Under the pieces are notes generated by a model. That model ran no database searches, was not told the DNA's origin, and saw only the letters and a program-made list of their open reading frames with translations. Source: Physcomitrium patens (lineage: Eukaryota > Streptophyta > Bryopsida > Funariales > Funariaceae). From it: DNA of 64,000 nt. A program made the position numbers and the translations under genes. Shown piece by piece: positions 49,950-63,044 of the stretch (position 1 is the stretch's first letter; the number at the start of each line of letters is the position of its first letter). The stretch covers positions 5,747,450 through 5,811,449 of the forward strand of contig NC_037270.1 in assembly GCF_000002425.4 (NCBI RefSeq), in the 5' to 3' direction.

Positions 49950-50365
49950 TAAGAAGGAAGTTTTGGTGAATTTTTGAGTTTGAGGGAGTCAACTGCCTTT
50001 GCAGTTTGAATCAATCGAGTTTGGAAAGGCATTTCTCAGTGCCTGGTAATTGGATTTATTTGAAATTTTAGGAGTATCAAGCTTTATAAGCTAATCTCTG
50101 AAAGGCACAAGTTTTGGTGAATTTAAAGACAATCTGAATTTTTAGTGAATTTCTAAGTGAAGAAGATTAGTCACCATGGCAGTTTGGATCACTCAACTTC
50201 AAAGGAGGAATTCTCACGATTGAATCATTAGATTGCAACGAAGATTGTTGGATCAAAAGCGTCTTCAAGTCAGCCTTGCAACAAGCTAAGAATCATTCAA
50301 ATTGAAGCCAATTACAAGTTTTGGAAAATTTTGGAGTAGAGGGGGATCACTGCCATCAATCCTTT
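49950..50365. repeat. degenerate tandem repeat, unit about 200 bp
   Basis: Two units and part of a third each begin AAGTTTTGG-like and contain a variant of GTCAACTGCCTTTGCAGTTTGAATCA / GTCACCATGGCAGTTTGGATCA (given here only as the two parallel stretches near 49988 and 50170), then a GGAATTCTCA-like block and an ATTGGATTT/ATTAGATTG block. The phase repeats near 50110 and 50320. Arrays of this kind occur in untranslated parts of plant LTR elements. Confidence 0.6.
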
Positions 50366-50459
50366 TAACTTTAACCTTTAATCTTAAGGTTGTCAAGGTA
50401 CCTTTGCTTTCACCTCTCTCACTTTATTTTTACTATCATCTTCACAGTGAATTGTAAGC

Positions 50460-50760
50460 TCTACATTTCACTTTTTGGCTAATAAATTTTAAGTTTAACT
50501 TTTAACCTTTAATATTCTCACTTTAACTTTTAACTTTAAATTTTAACTTTAATCTTTAATCTTAACTTTTAACTTAATTTTTTACTTAACCTTTTAATTT
50601 TAAATTTTCATTTAACCTTTAATCTTAACTTTTAACTTAATATTTTTACTTAACCTTTTAATTTTAACTTTTCACTTAACCTTTTAATCTTAATTTTTGA
50701 TTTTATCTTTTTTTTAACTTAATTTTTAATTTAACTTTTAATTCAAACTTAAGTTTTATT
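50460..50760. repeat. low-complexity array of TTAACTTTTAAT-like units
   Basis: Irregular repetition of AACTTTTAA, AACCTTTAAT and ATCTTAACTTT over about 300 bp. It has no coding potential. Confidence 0.75.
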
Positions 50761-52069
50761 CTAATGGTCAATTAATAGTAATAATTTAGTTAATTATTTT
50801 TATTGTGTTTGCATAGTAAATTTCATTTAACATGTTCATTTAATATTGGTAACCATTGCTTGGAAGGCCTAAACTAATTGAATTTTAAATATAAAGACTT
50901 AAATTAATCTAACAATTAAACAATTGGGAGCTCTCCAATTTCACCTCTTAGACTTGTTGTGTGGCATAGGTTTCATCAAGTGATGAAATTTGGCTTCACA
51001 CTATTGGATAAAAGAAAAATAAAGATTTGTATTTTAGAAGAGATTATTTACAGATATAGTAGAAATTTATTTTTAAAAAAAACTTAAAGAAGTAATAATA
51101 AATGATTTAGTGTTTTTATTACCATTTTATATAAAAAAAATATTCTACTTACTTTATAAAGATAAAAATAAGACAAAAAAGTAATTCAAAAAAAATAATA
51201 TTAATATAATCTTTAGGTAAATATAAAGAGTAGCTTTCAGCAAAAATTATCTAAAAAACTATACATAAATATCTAAAAAGGAAAAATTATAAACCAAAGT
51301 CAAAATTAAATCCTAAAAAACAAAACTATGCAACAACCACAAATATGAAATAGTAGGATTGAAAAAATAATAATAATAATAATAATAATATAGATTTTAA
51401 AATTTTAAGTGATTTGAGTGGATAATAATATTTTGAAATCTTTGCAAATTTAAGGCTATTTTTATTGACTTTGTTTTTGTAGAATAACAAAAAGATTACA
51501 TTTTGGTAAATTTTATAAGTTTTGAAGTGGATTTAAAAATAAAAGTTTATAGATTTGTAGATATAAATGTAGTATATATATATATATATATATATATATT
51601 TAAAAATAATTAGCTTAATTAGAAGGTTAAATAAAAATATATTAAAATTCAAGTAGATTAATAATATAAAAATTAGATTTTAAGGATTATTGAAAGTTTC
51701 TATGATTTTGAGCTATTAGAAAATTGAACAAAAGAAATTTTTATTTGAGACAATAGTTAACTTAATTTTTAAATTTTATAAAAATAAAATAAAATGAATG
51801 GATTGTACAAAAAATAGATATTGATTTTAAAAGATTGATATTAATATTGAAATAGAAGGATTTTAATTATGATTTTATTTAAAATTTTATAGAATATATT
51901 TAAAATATCTTTAAGATTTTATTAAGATTTTCTGAGAACTTAGCTAAAATTTGTCTATAATTTGATTAAAATTTTATTAATATTTATTAATATTTAATTA
52001 TAATATACTATTAAGAATATAAAATTTAAAAAACCAAGGATTAATACATTTTTTTTCATTTAAGAAAGA

Positions 52070-52522
52070 ATAGATAATTAGTTAAAGATGGTATAATATT
52101 AAATTGGAATGATTATTGCCAAAGACCAAAAGACTAGAGATCCCTGAAATTAGACTAGAAGAAAAAAAGAAATTGACAAGAAGGAAGAAGGCTTCATTCT
52201 TGCTTCTATATATACTATCTACCTAGAAGCTATGTAGCAATATTCTATAGGACGTCCAATACATGTTTAATTTGCAAGACACATATCTTAACTTGCAAGA
52301 CAAATTTCTTATATATGTGCCACATAGTTATCCTATACCACAAGCTACTAATATGTGCAACATGTGGCTAATTTTTTGGCCAAGTTTCTAACTTATCAAT
52401 CAATTATAAACACATCTAAAATCAAATTTGTATTTATGAAGCTTTTAAAATATTATCAAATTTACTTACATTTATCTTCTATCTAATACTTTTAATCTAA
52501 GTAATTATATATGTCCATGACA
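52070..52522 (-). repeat. 3' LTR (copy C) of the minus-strand Ty3/gypsy element
   Basis: Read on the minus strand it begins TGTCATGGACATATATAATT at 52522, directly preceded by a purine-rich AGAAGGATGGAAATAA tract, the expected polypurine tract next to a 3' LTR. A TATA-like AGTATATATAGAAG lies in its middle. Its start shares TGTCA-G-ACATA with the LTRs of the plus-strand element. Confidence 0.75.
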
Positions 52523-55500
52523 TTATTTCCATCCTTCTAGGCATAAGTTCCACAAATAGTGGTAATCATATGTTGAAGAAGTCTAATCTATAACAAATTG
52601 TATTTGCCATATATTTTAATTTTTATTCTTCTTAAAGGTGACTGATAGGTCTTTTTAAGCATCAATAGTATTTTATACTAGGATAAAAAGACCACCATGA
52701 TATTTGCTCATTGTTGAGGCCTGTATAACTTCCTTCAAATAAAATATTTGAAACATTGTCATGGATAGTTCCTATTTTAAATAATATTATCAAATATTGA
52801 AAGTCTTTTCTAAAGTCATGATACCAAATATATTATATTTTATCATCTATTTAAAGAAAAATATATCATTTTTGTGGATCTTCATTCCTATTATATTATC
52901 TTAAAGGTTGTAATAATTGCAACATTTTATTTGATAAGTCAACAAATGATAGCTCTTGAATTGAATCTGTTGGTTATTGGTTCTCTATTTCTTTTATACC
53001 ACAAATACATATAAACTACAAACAAAGATATAAAAATGAAATTCAATATTTTCTACATCTTGTTTATTTTATAGCAAAGATTTATTTTTCTTTAGTTTGA
53101 TTTTAACAAATATTATCATTAAAAAATATCAATTTTTTTTACTATATTTATAAGATTCTTAGCTAGCTTCTATATATGTTTACTAATATTTTATTTACAC
53201 CAATAAATAAGATACCAACCTATTTTAAGTCTAAGAATTCTTCAATCTCAAACTCTTAATTATTATCGACTTTTAGAAGAAGAAGTGATATTTGTCTTTT
53301 TCTAATATATTTGTTATCTTATACAGCACAAAAAGAAATATATGAAATATATGATAGATCTTTATACACTCTAGTAGGTATAATTAGTAAGCAATTAGAT
53401 TGATTAATTTATAAATAAGAAATAGTCCAAGTCTAAGATAATCCAACTTGTCACAAGGACAAATAGTCTTGATACTATAATAAAATAATCATATGTTATT
53501 ACCAATATAAAATTAAGGTTGTTCCTTATAATAGGCACTTATATTGATCTTTTATCATTCTTGAATTTTTTTTAATCATGCTTTCATTGTTGTATATAAC
53601 TTTGATAAAAAAAAATTATCAAATTTTTTGTCATAGGGCTATCAACTTTTAAAAAGTAAAAATATTAAGTCATAGATGATAACTATAATTAGAAAAAAAG
53701 TATTTTTTGAATAAATAAAAATATATTATATTATTATGAGTAAATTTAATAAATGGAAAAAAAATCGTCTAATCATCTTAATGATAGTAGATAGTATACC
53801 TCAAATATTACTCACAAACATAATTCACCTACTCCATTTGTGTATTAATTTGAAATAGAAAGATGAAGATAGTTTTATATTTACCTTTAAAATCTTGAAA
53901 ATAGTTTTTTAAAATCTCGATGCAAATTAAGTCTCTATATTTAATATAATATTTAAAAGTAATCCATGATAATGATAAATATTTTAAAGAAAAAACTTAA
54001 TTATTGCTTCATCTATAATAGATTTTGTATATAGTATAAAGTGTACTATTTTGATAAAAAAATCTACTATCACAAATATTGAGTCATAAGAATTTGAAAT
54101 TAAAATATTTGTGATGAGGTCTATAGAAACAAAAGACCATTATTGTTCAAATATTAATTATGGCTAAAGAATTCCATAAAGTCAATAACAAAGATTTTTT
54201 TTTTTAATCTTGAATAAACATCACATGATTATAAAATATTTTTTATTGCCTTTTATATTTAAGAGAATCAAAAATTTCTAAATATTAGCTTTAAAGTCTT
54301 ATTGTATCCAAAATGACCTTCAATTGGAAAGTCGTAACAAGCTTGAAAAATACAAAATTATGCTTTACCTTTTGGAATATATAATTGTCCCTCAAATTAT
54401 AATAGTTTATTTTTGAATTTAAACTTAGAAGTATTATAAGACTTAAAAGAATTATTTTTAATATCATAAATAAGAAGATCAAAAGAGATATTTAATTGAA
54501 CTTGCTTTAAAAAATTTAGTCACCAATCCATATTGATTTCATTGCTCAAAGATGAAATGCTTTGGCTTCAAAAATATTATTCTTCATTAATCGAAAGCTA
54601 CATTTTTTTCTTTAGAATAGAAGATAAAATTATCTAAAAAGAACATCTAATAAATTCTATTATTTTCTTAGTCAATAAGTGATCTTAAAATCAAATCTTG
54701 ATAAAAGCATGCTCCATTAGACTTGGTAAAAATTCAAAATATATATTGATATAAAATACTTAAGGTTCTTAATACCTATATACATAGTGATTAGATTGAA
54801 AGTGCCATCTTGATAATGATACTATTCTTAAAATGAATTCATAATTATAGGTAATTCTTTATTATAAATCTCATAGTTCATCTTGGCTACAAAAAAATTC
54901 TTGGAGTAAAAAGCTACTAGGTAGAGTTTGTTATTTATTTCCATTTGTAATAACTCATTTTTTTATTTCCTTTTGTGAATTCATTTACATGTCAAACATA
55001 TAAGTAGAGTTGCAACTTGAAAAAAAATATTAATAAAAATCTAATAATTATTAAAAATTTCCAAAAAATATTACACATCTTTAATTGTTCTTAAAATCTT
55101 CCAATCCATGATAGTTTAAATCTTCTTAGGATCCATTATGAGACTATTTTTTGAAATAATATATTTTGAAAAGTCAACTTAAGTATTTTGAAATATATAC
55201 TTTGCCATCTTAGAATATAATCCTACATTTCTAAGTTTTTATAACACACAACAAACATGAAGTTCATGCTCATTTATATTCTTAGAATAGATTAAAATAT
55301 TTTCCAAATAATAGACAAAAAAATCATAAAAAAAAATCACAAAAGACATCATGGATTAGATGTTAAAAAGCAACTTGTGTGTTCATGAGTTCAAAAGGCA
55401 TGAAATTATAATAAAAGTCTCCATATTTGGTTTAAAACATAATTTTTCATTCATCTCTTTTTTTGATGCATACTAGACTATATGCTCTTTATAGATCTAT

Positions 55501-58374
55501 TTTTGTATACATCTTTGCTTGATTAAATTAATTAAAAAATCTTAAAATCAAAGATAAAGCATACATATTCTTGATGATGAACTTATTGACTCTTCAATAG
55601 TCTACACACTTCTATAGAGATCCATTTTATTTTCTTTACAAATAAAGTAGAAGCTCTTGTTGGAGATTTCAAATGATGTATGAAGTTCTTAGTTAAGTTC
55701 TTGTCAATGTATTCTTTAAGTGTAATCAACTTATTTTGCAATATGTTATATATTGGTCTAAATGGTAGTTGAGTTCTTTCTTGAAGATCAATGGAATAGT
55801 CATAAGGATGATGATCTAAAAGAATATCTGCATTTTTTTTTCAAAAATATCTTGATAATCTTAGTATTGGGCTTAGAATACCACTTGAAGTCTTTTTTCT
55901 ATCAAAAATATATATGACATATATAACAAAAGATAACCCTTATTTTGCAAGATGCATGAAAGCTCTTATACCTACCAATAAAGATTTGGTTATATTAGAC
56001 TTATAGATTTCTACTTAACTAACAAAATTTTAAATTAAACTATAAGAAAAATTAAAGTTATAAGAAATTTAATTTATTTAAAGGTTATACTTCTCTAACC
56101 ACAATAATCTTAAACTATTTAAAAAGATATCTAATCTTATTAAATATTATGAAGTTATAATGACCATTAATTGCTACATCTAATAAAACAATTTTATGGA
56201 TAACATCTCCAGAAGATAACAAACAATTGTCTTTTATATCTACATGCATGTGTTTGGTTAATTAACTAAGGATATTTCTTATTTTTTGATAAAATATTTA
56301 TTTATAAAATAAGTTGATTATTTTGAATCTAATAAGGCAAAGACTTTATAATTTTTTGATCCTAAATAAATTTTTGTTATGAAGTAAAGTGAGAGATTGT
56401 CAAGAACAAAAACTTGATAAAAGAAAATAAATAAGAGAGATTTTCCCATAGAAGTGTGACAAAATAAAAATAAAAAAGTAGGTATATTAAAAAGAAAACT
56501 AAAATGGCTATTATTAAAAGATATAAAAATTAGAGATTCTTAAAACTAGACTAAAAGCAAGAAAAGAATTGACAAGAATGAAAAAAGCTTTATTTTTGCC
56601 TTAATATATACTATCTACTTAGGAGCTATGTGAAAATATTCTATAGGATCTCTAAAACATATTCACTTTACACAACATATATCTTAATTTGTAAGGAAAT
56701 TTTTTTATATATGTGCTAAATAATTAGCTTGTTTCACAAGCTATCAACATGTGTGGTATGTAGTTAAGTTGTTGATCAAGTTTCTAACCTATTAATCAAC
56801 TACAAACATACGTGAAGTCAAAACAACATCTATATAGATTCTAAAAAGCTTCCCTAGAAGATATTATGAAATAAATCTACTTTTATTTATTTCTACATAT
56901 TCAATAAATCTACTTTTATTTACTTCTATCTATTTATATTATTTAGGTAATAATTATAGTAAATATATGTTTGTGACATGTATCTAAAAAGAAAATATGG
57001 CCTTTACTAAATATTGTATAAGATTCTAAGTCAAGGTCCCTTTCTTAGGTAGAAAAACTTGTTTTTCAATACATTGTCTCCTTTAGCTATTATATTCCTC
57101 ATTTTGTGGTTGGATTATTTTTTAAGATAATGTTGAACAATATGCTTAGGTTCTCTATAATATAAGCACAAATCTTCTTGATGACATCAAGTCTTTTCTT
57201 GCTCAATAAGAAGTTTGAAACTTATTGTGTCGATTTGTATAGTTTTTTGCTTTAATGAATAAGCTTCTAAAAACTTGGAAGTTATTGCCATGACTTAACT
57301 TCTATTTTTCTAACCAAATCATTATTCTTGATGTCTTTCAAAAAATAAATTGTTATATGCAATGGCTTAAGCAATGAATTGTTCAAATGAATTTGTTCTT
57401 AATATTATCAATAATAAATCTTTGATAATCTTTCAATTTATATTAAAATTGATTGATAAATGCTTTGTTATTTCAATCCATGTCACAAGGAAGGTTTTGG
57501 AATTCAACAATATATATGGTAGTTAAATATGATCTTTCTTGTAAAAATAAGAATTTAGTCTCTCCTATCCTTTCTCAATCATTTTTTTCAAATGTGTCTA
57601 TAAATAATTTTAAGAATGAATTCAGATTATAAAAAAATCATAAATATTTTTTTTATCAAAAGTACAAATGAAGAGAGAATTTTTGGATAGAGGTGCATAT
57701 ATGAATTCAACTAGAGAAAATCCATTAAGGTATTAAAAAAGATGCAACCTTAAGTAGAGCTTCACTTGTTATAGAAATCTTCAAAACTTTGTTCTTGTTC
57801 TATCAAACTTTCTTCAACAAATTGATCCTTGTCTCTATCATACTTATAGTAGCAAGATATCTTTGACTCAGTTGTAAACTTGACCTAATTGTTTTTCTTA
57901 ATTGTACAACTTTTTGGTATAGAATTTGAATCTTATTATTGAATTTTTTTTCTTACGTGTACAAATTCTACCTCTATAATTGACATTAGAAATATATGAG
58001 ATTTCTACTTTAAGAATATTAATAAGCTTGTGAAGATTTGTAATAGTTACAAATTTATTCTTATTTCTGCCAAGAGTAGTATTTATAATTTTTTTTTGCA
58101 TAGACTACTAAAATAAATCTACAAATAAAATTAGAAGAAGGTAATATACAACTTTTAATATCAAATGAAAATTTCTACAAAGAGGGATAATCTTTTCTAT
58201 TAAAAGAAATAATTAATATTTAAAAACTAAAATATTAATTTAAAAGTACATGGTATGTAACCTTCAAAATATAAAAAAAAAAAAATAGAATAATCTACTC
58301 ACTTTTAAAAACAAAACATAAACAATTAATAAACACTTTTGTCAAATTATCAAGAATCTAACTTTCAAAAGACT
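52523..58374 (-). mobile_element. internal region of a decayed minus-strand Ty3/gypsy element
   Basis: Minus-strand remnants follow Ty3/gypsy order from right to left. They are a zinc-knuckle-like stretch (LCLYYREPKHI) near 57130-57180; a protease-like stretch (VFALLDSK) near 56290-56370; reverse transcriptase text near 55240-55450, including a decayed YxDD-type region; and integrase core text (DSIFVIVDF, IYHYHG) near 53950-54110. Stop codons and frameshifts are dense, so no product can be made. A separate LTR copy (about 56440-56978) interrupts it between the gag and protease parts. Confidence 0.75.
56440..56978 (-). repeat. LTR copy D, nested inside the minus-strand element
   Basis: It matches copies C and E, and on the minus strand begins TGTCACAAACATATATTTAC at 56978. 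It sits between gag-like and protease-like remnants, so it is most simply a later insertion reduced to a solo LTR. It contains a local duplication of AAATCTACTTTTATTTA (about 56873-56925). Confidence 0.7.
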
Positions 58375-58704
58375 AAAGCTCAATACACTTTTATGTCACT
58401 TAAAAAAGAATAAATAATGATTCAAAGATGATATAATATTAAATTAAAATAGCTATTATCAAACAAAATAAAACTAGAGTTTCTTAAAAAAAATATTAGA
58501 AATAAGAAAGGCATTATCAAGAACAAAGAAGGCTTCACATTTGCCTCTATGTATACTATCTAACTAGGAGCTATGTAGCAATATTCTATAATATCTTCAA
58601 GATATGTCCAACTTACAAGACATATGTTTAATTTGCAAAATAAGTTTCTTATATATTCACTATAAAGTTTAGCTTGTACCATAAGCTATCAATACATTGT
58701 TGTA
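58375..58704 (-). repeat. 5' LTR (copy E), left part, of the minus-strand element
   Basis: It matches copy C from its U5 side through TATGTATACTATCTAACTAGG to the ATAAGCTATCAA block, then stops. The missing remainder resumes at about 60228. This identifies an insertion into the LTR. Confidence 0.72.
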
Positions 58705-60227
58705 CTACATATATTCTTGCTTAAGAATGCACTGAGCACCTAGCTGTAGAAAGGAAGTACAAATGCAATAACAAAATCCTACCAAATTTAATAAAGTCTT
58801 ACATAAATTTTAAGTAATCTATATCAACCTTAATTAAATTTTAACCAATCTAAAAGAAATTTAAAGGAATTAATAAAAGAACATAAAGAAGTCATAAATT
58901 AATTTCAAAAAATAATAATGAAGAAATTTTTAAAAAAAATACAAAAAAAATATTACAAAATATTAAAAATATAATATTTTAAAGAAATAAAAAAATATTT
59001 TTAAAATAATAAATATATAAATATAAATAAATCCTAATAAAATCCTAAAACTTAGATCAATTGTAATAAAATCCTAAAAAATCTTAATAAAATCTTGAAT
59101 AAAATCCTAATAAAATCCTAATTAAATATTATTAAAATCCTAAATAAATTCTAATTAAATTTTAATCAAATCTTAAAGAAATCCTAAAGAAATCTTAATC
59201 AATTACTATAATTATTTTGAAACTTCAATAAATATTAATTGAATTGTTGATCTTAACTAAAATTTTACTTAGACTTCAATCTCCAAGAAATTTGTAAGCA
59301 TACAAAATTTGAGAATAATCAGACTCATCAATTAAAAGAAAAGCTTTCAAAACCTCTTGGATGTTTTTTGCCTTCTTTTTCCAACTTCAATGTTAATCTT
59401 TTAATAAATATTTCTTCTTGCTAAAACATTCAATTGCTTCAAAAAATTAGTTAGTATATAGGTATTAAGTCTAAATTGCTCTTACCAATTTTTTCTTCAA
59501 TCAAACGAGCAAATATTGTAAGATTACAAAAATTCTTAATGATCCTAAATTTTAATTATTCAAGATAATAACCAACAAAAACTCTAAAAATCTTCTATCT
59601 TATTATTCAATTGACATTAAATTTTTTATATATATTTAAAAAAAGTACAATAATAAATTCACAAATTTTTACTTGTAAAAATGCTACAATACTCACACAA
59701 TCTTCAAAATTGAACACTTCTTTTTATTTATTAAAATCTAAATCTATAGAATAAGTTTCTTACTTCTCAAAACCACAATATATCTTCAAATCATATAAAA
59801 TCAACTCTCAAAAATATTTTCATAAGTCTGCTCACATATCTTACTCTTTAATTGACTAAAAAATCCCAATGTTGCTATAGGTACATGGTTTTGTGCCTTG
59901 GGATCTAATTTTGATTTTAGTTCACAATTAGTCTTCTTTAGGTATCGATTCTTCATATTTTGAGTTAATTTTTGCTAAAATCTATTCTTAATCTTCTCTT
60001 AAAAATACAAATTTTAATTATGTATCTTATTTATCTTGGTTTGATTCATTTATATTCCTACGAAATAAATGGACGTTCCTTCTACAAAAAAGTAGCATTA
60101 AGACTAAATTTTTTAATACCTTCCTATAATTTATCCTTATTTTTTTATTATATCTTTCTACTATGCTATTTTATAATAATATCCATATTTTTATTTTTTT
60201 ATCATATAGTTGTCTTACCATAGGACA
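58705..60227. mobile_element. about 1.5-kb insertion within LTR copy E
   Basis: This segment interrupts the LTR match between 58704 and 60228. Its edges can be read as TACATTGT...ACAATGTA (short inverted ends) or as TG...CA; the target duplication is unclear. It contains many AATCCTAATAAAATCC-like units (58780-59220). The frame at 59972-60223 is low-complexity and hydrophobic, with no recognised domain. The type of element is unknown. Confidence 0.5.
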
Positions 60228-60412
60228 ATGTACAATATGTGACTAATTTATTGACCAAGTTTCTAACCTACCAATCAACTATAAGTACATCTAAAGTCAA
60301 ATCCACATCTATGAAGCTTCTAAAAAGCTATGCCACAAGATATTATCGAGTCTATCTATATTTAATTTCTACTTAATACTTCTTTTCTAAATAATTATGT
60401 ATATCCATGACA
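60228..60412 (-). repeat. 5' LTR (copy E), right part with LTR start
   Basis: It resumes the LTR from ACAATATGTGACTAA through TATGAAGCTTCTAAAAAGC to ATATCCATGACA. On the minus strand it begins TGTCATGGATATACATAATT at 60412, matching the start of copy C. Confidence 0.72.
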
Positions 60413-63044
60413 TACTTTTAGAATTTTTTTAAGATTGGATAAGATTTTATTAGGATTTTTGGTAATTTCTATTAGATTTTTTTAGAATTTCTTTAAGACT
60501 TTATTATAGTTGATTAGAATTTTTTTAGGATTTAAATAGGATTGTTAAAAATTAAAGAAGATTTATTAAATAATTAGATTTTAATAAAATACTTAAATGT
60601 AATTGAATTTATGGTTGATATTGAAGTAAGAATCTTATTTTTCTTAAAATTTTGAAATATAATGCATAAGATGAATGCACTAAATGTATAATATTATAAA
60701 ATAAAAATAAAAAAATAAAAATTTATCAACTAATATTGCATTATATTATTTAAGAATCATATAATAGATTAAATATTTTTATAAAATTATGTATTTTTTT
60801 ATAATAATTATTTTTATTAAAATTATAAACATCTCTTATTTTAAGAAAATTCAAATTAATTATACTAACTTTATATCCTTAGTAATCTATGCTATGCAAA
60901 TAATCAATCAATTGACTTATTGAGCTATCAAAATAAATAATTAAAATTATTTTTATTTAAATCAACAAGAATTATTAGTATTAAAGATTTAAAATAATGA
61001 TACTAAAAAAATACTTAAAAGTATATGGTGAACTTCAATTCAATGCATCTATTGCACATTTCATATATATAATATCAATAGATATTTTATATTATTGATT
61101 CAAATAATTTCTAATATATATTTTTAAAGTTTTTATTTTATATTTTATTATTATTTTTTATTTATATTGATTTTTTATACCATTTTTATCCTCAAATAAA
61201 ATAAAATTTTGAATTATTTGCTAGATCTTATATTAAAATTTTAATGTTATATTTTCTATTTTGGTTGTGCCAATTAAATAAAAGAGTATTAATAAAACTT
61301 TTTAAATTGTGTATTTTTACAACTATATGATTGCTTCTATATATAATTTTTAATTCCTAAATTTTACGATTAAAAATAATATTAATTTTTTTAGGATGAT
61401 TTTTTATTATTATATTGATTTTTATTTGATTAATATTTTTAGCACTTAATCAATTCTAACCACATTAATTTTTTAAATATAATTTTTTACTTAAAATCTA
61501 TATAATCTATAAATATAAGTATATCAATCAAAACTATATAATATAATAATATATTTAGTTGATTTATATTACCTTTTTTTACAAAAAATTATCAAGGTGA
61601 AATAAAGTAGCTTTTATTTGCTATTAATACATAAGTATTATTGATGATTTAGTTATTAAAAATTAATCATTTTTAGAACATATTTTATGGATTTTCATAA
61701 AAATAAAATTTTCACTTTTGGATGCTATTATGAAGGTTTGAAGCAATATTTAAAGGCTTTGTGAGATTCCTAAGCTAGTTGGTTGTTATGAATACCATGG
61801 TGAGAGAAACTAGACTAAGTTGTATATAGAAATGATAGTAGTAGTAATAATTGTAAGTTATAGCACAAGTAATTTAGAGGGTAGTTAAGGAGATTAGATC
61901 AAAGTCTAGTGGCTCTTCTACAACACTCTATATCAGTAGTGAGCCTTAGTGAGGCTTTAATCCTTGATCACATTTTCAAGTTATTCTTGAAGTAAATCCA
62001 AATTGCCTTGTTTTTTTTAATTTTTTTTTTTTACTTTCTTTAATCATAATAATTGTTTTAGTAACTTGGATTTATTTAATTTTTATGTCATTAGAAAGAT
62101 TAAAAAATTATATTTACAAAATTTTAACTTTTAAATTTATCTTCTTATCATTTACTACTTAAAAAGTCAACAAACAGATTGTATCTAGTTTTGAAGTATA
62201 AATTCATTTGATTTTTTTTTTTTGTTTCATATATATGTATCTATGTATTTATACATATATATATATATATATATATATTCATTTTTTTCTTCTTACTTTA
62301 CATCACTAATTAAAATCAATTCTTAATTGAAGCCTCATTATAATTTAAGTTGAAAGGTAAATTTTATTCTCACAATAACATACCAACTTAGTATACAATC
62401 TTGATAAGTCTTTGGAAAAAAATCATATGTTTATTTTGACAAATTATAAGATGCCTTTTTTCATCATATTCCAATTTCTTTTGAAAATTCTCAAATTATC
62501 AATAAAGAACAAATTTAATAAATTTGGTCATAATTTATTTTTATTATATATTTTTTTGAAGCACAAGTATTTATTATATCAAAAAAGTCTCTTAAATTTT
62601 TATTGAAGACAACTTGCAAAGTTCTATTATCTAATAGAAATTTGACTCTTAGAATTAAATTCTTTATACAAAAAGACAATAGAATGCATATTTTTCAAGT
62701 GGCTATTCTATTTAGATTGTCTATATAGCCATAAGCTACTTTAGGTATAAAAAATCTAATAATAAACCATAGTAATTTTATTTTAAATTCTTATTTTTTA
62801 CATAATTTATCTTATTAAATAAATAAAATATCATATTTTAAGATAATACATTGAATGTAGTTGCGCAAGTTAACTGTCTTATATAATATACATATATTAT
62901 ATAAAATAATATTTAATCATGCATAGAATAAAAATGAAAAAAAAAAAAAAAATTATGCCACTTATTAATTGCTTCGCTAAGAACCTAATTAACTTACAAT
63001 GATGTTTTATATTATCTCTTTTTAAAGATCTACATAGATTAAAA
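60413..63044. other. extremely AT-rich DNA without genes
   Basis: About 2.6 kb of A/T runs. AGGATTTTATTAGG-like units at about 60425-60560 are the reverse complement of the units at 58780-59220. A (TA)n run lies near 62258-62277. A slightly less AT-rich patch at 61730-62010 contains no recognised domain. Confidence 0.55.

Larger units (their letters stand above)
48770..52069. other. mixed AT-rich and moderate-GC repeat DNA between LTR copies
   Basis: From about 49080 to 50440 the base composition is less AT-rich than around it, as in a different transposon, but no protein domain was recognised in its short frames (for example 49127-49366). It contains an approximately 200-bp degenerate tandem repeat (49950-50365) and a run of TTAACTTTTAAT-like units (50460-50760). 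From 51 kb it is again very AT-rich, with (AAT)n at about 51367-51391 and (TA)n at about 51572-51599. Confidence 0.5.

Noticed and set aside
59972-60223. Hydrophobic 83-codon frame as a membrane protein gene
   Set aside because: It is a low-complexity Leu/Ile/Phe/Tyr/Ser composition expected from AT-rich DNA, and it lies in a mobile insertion.
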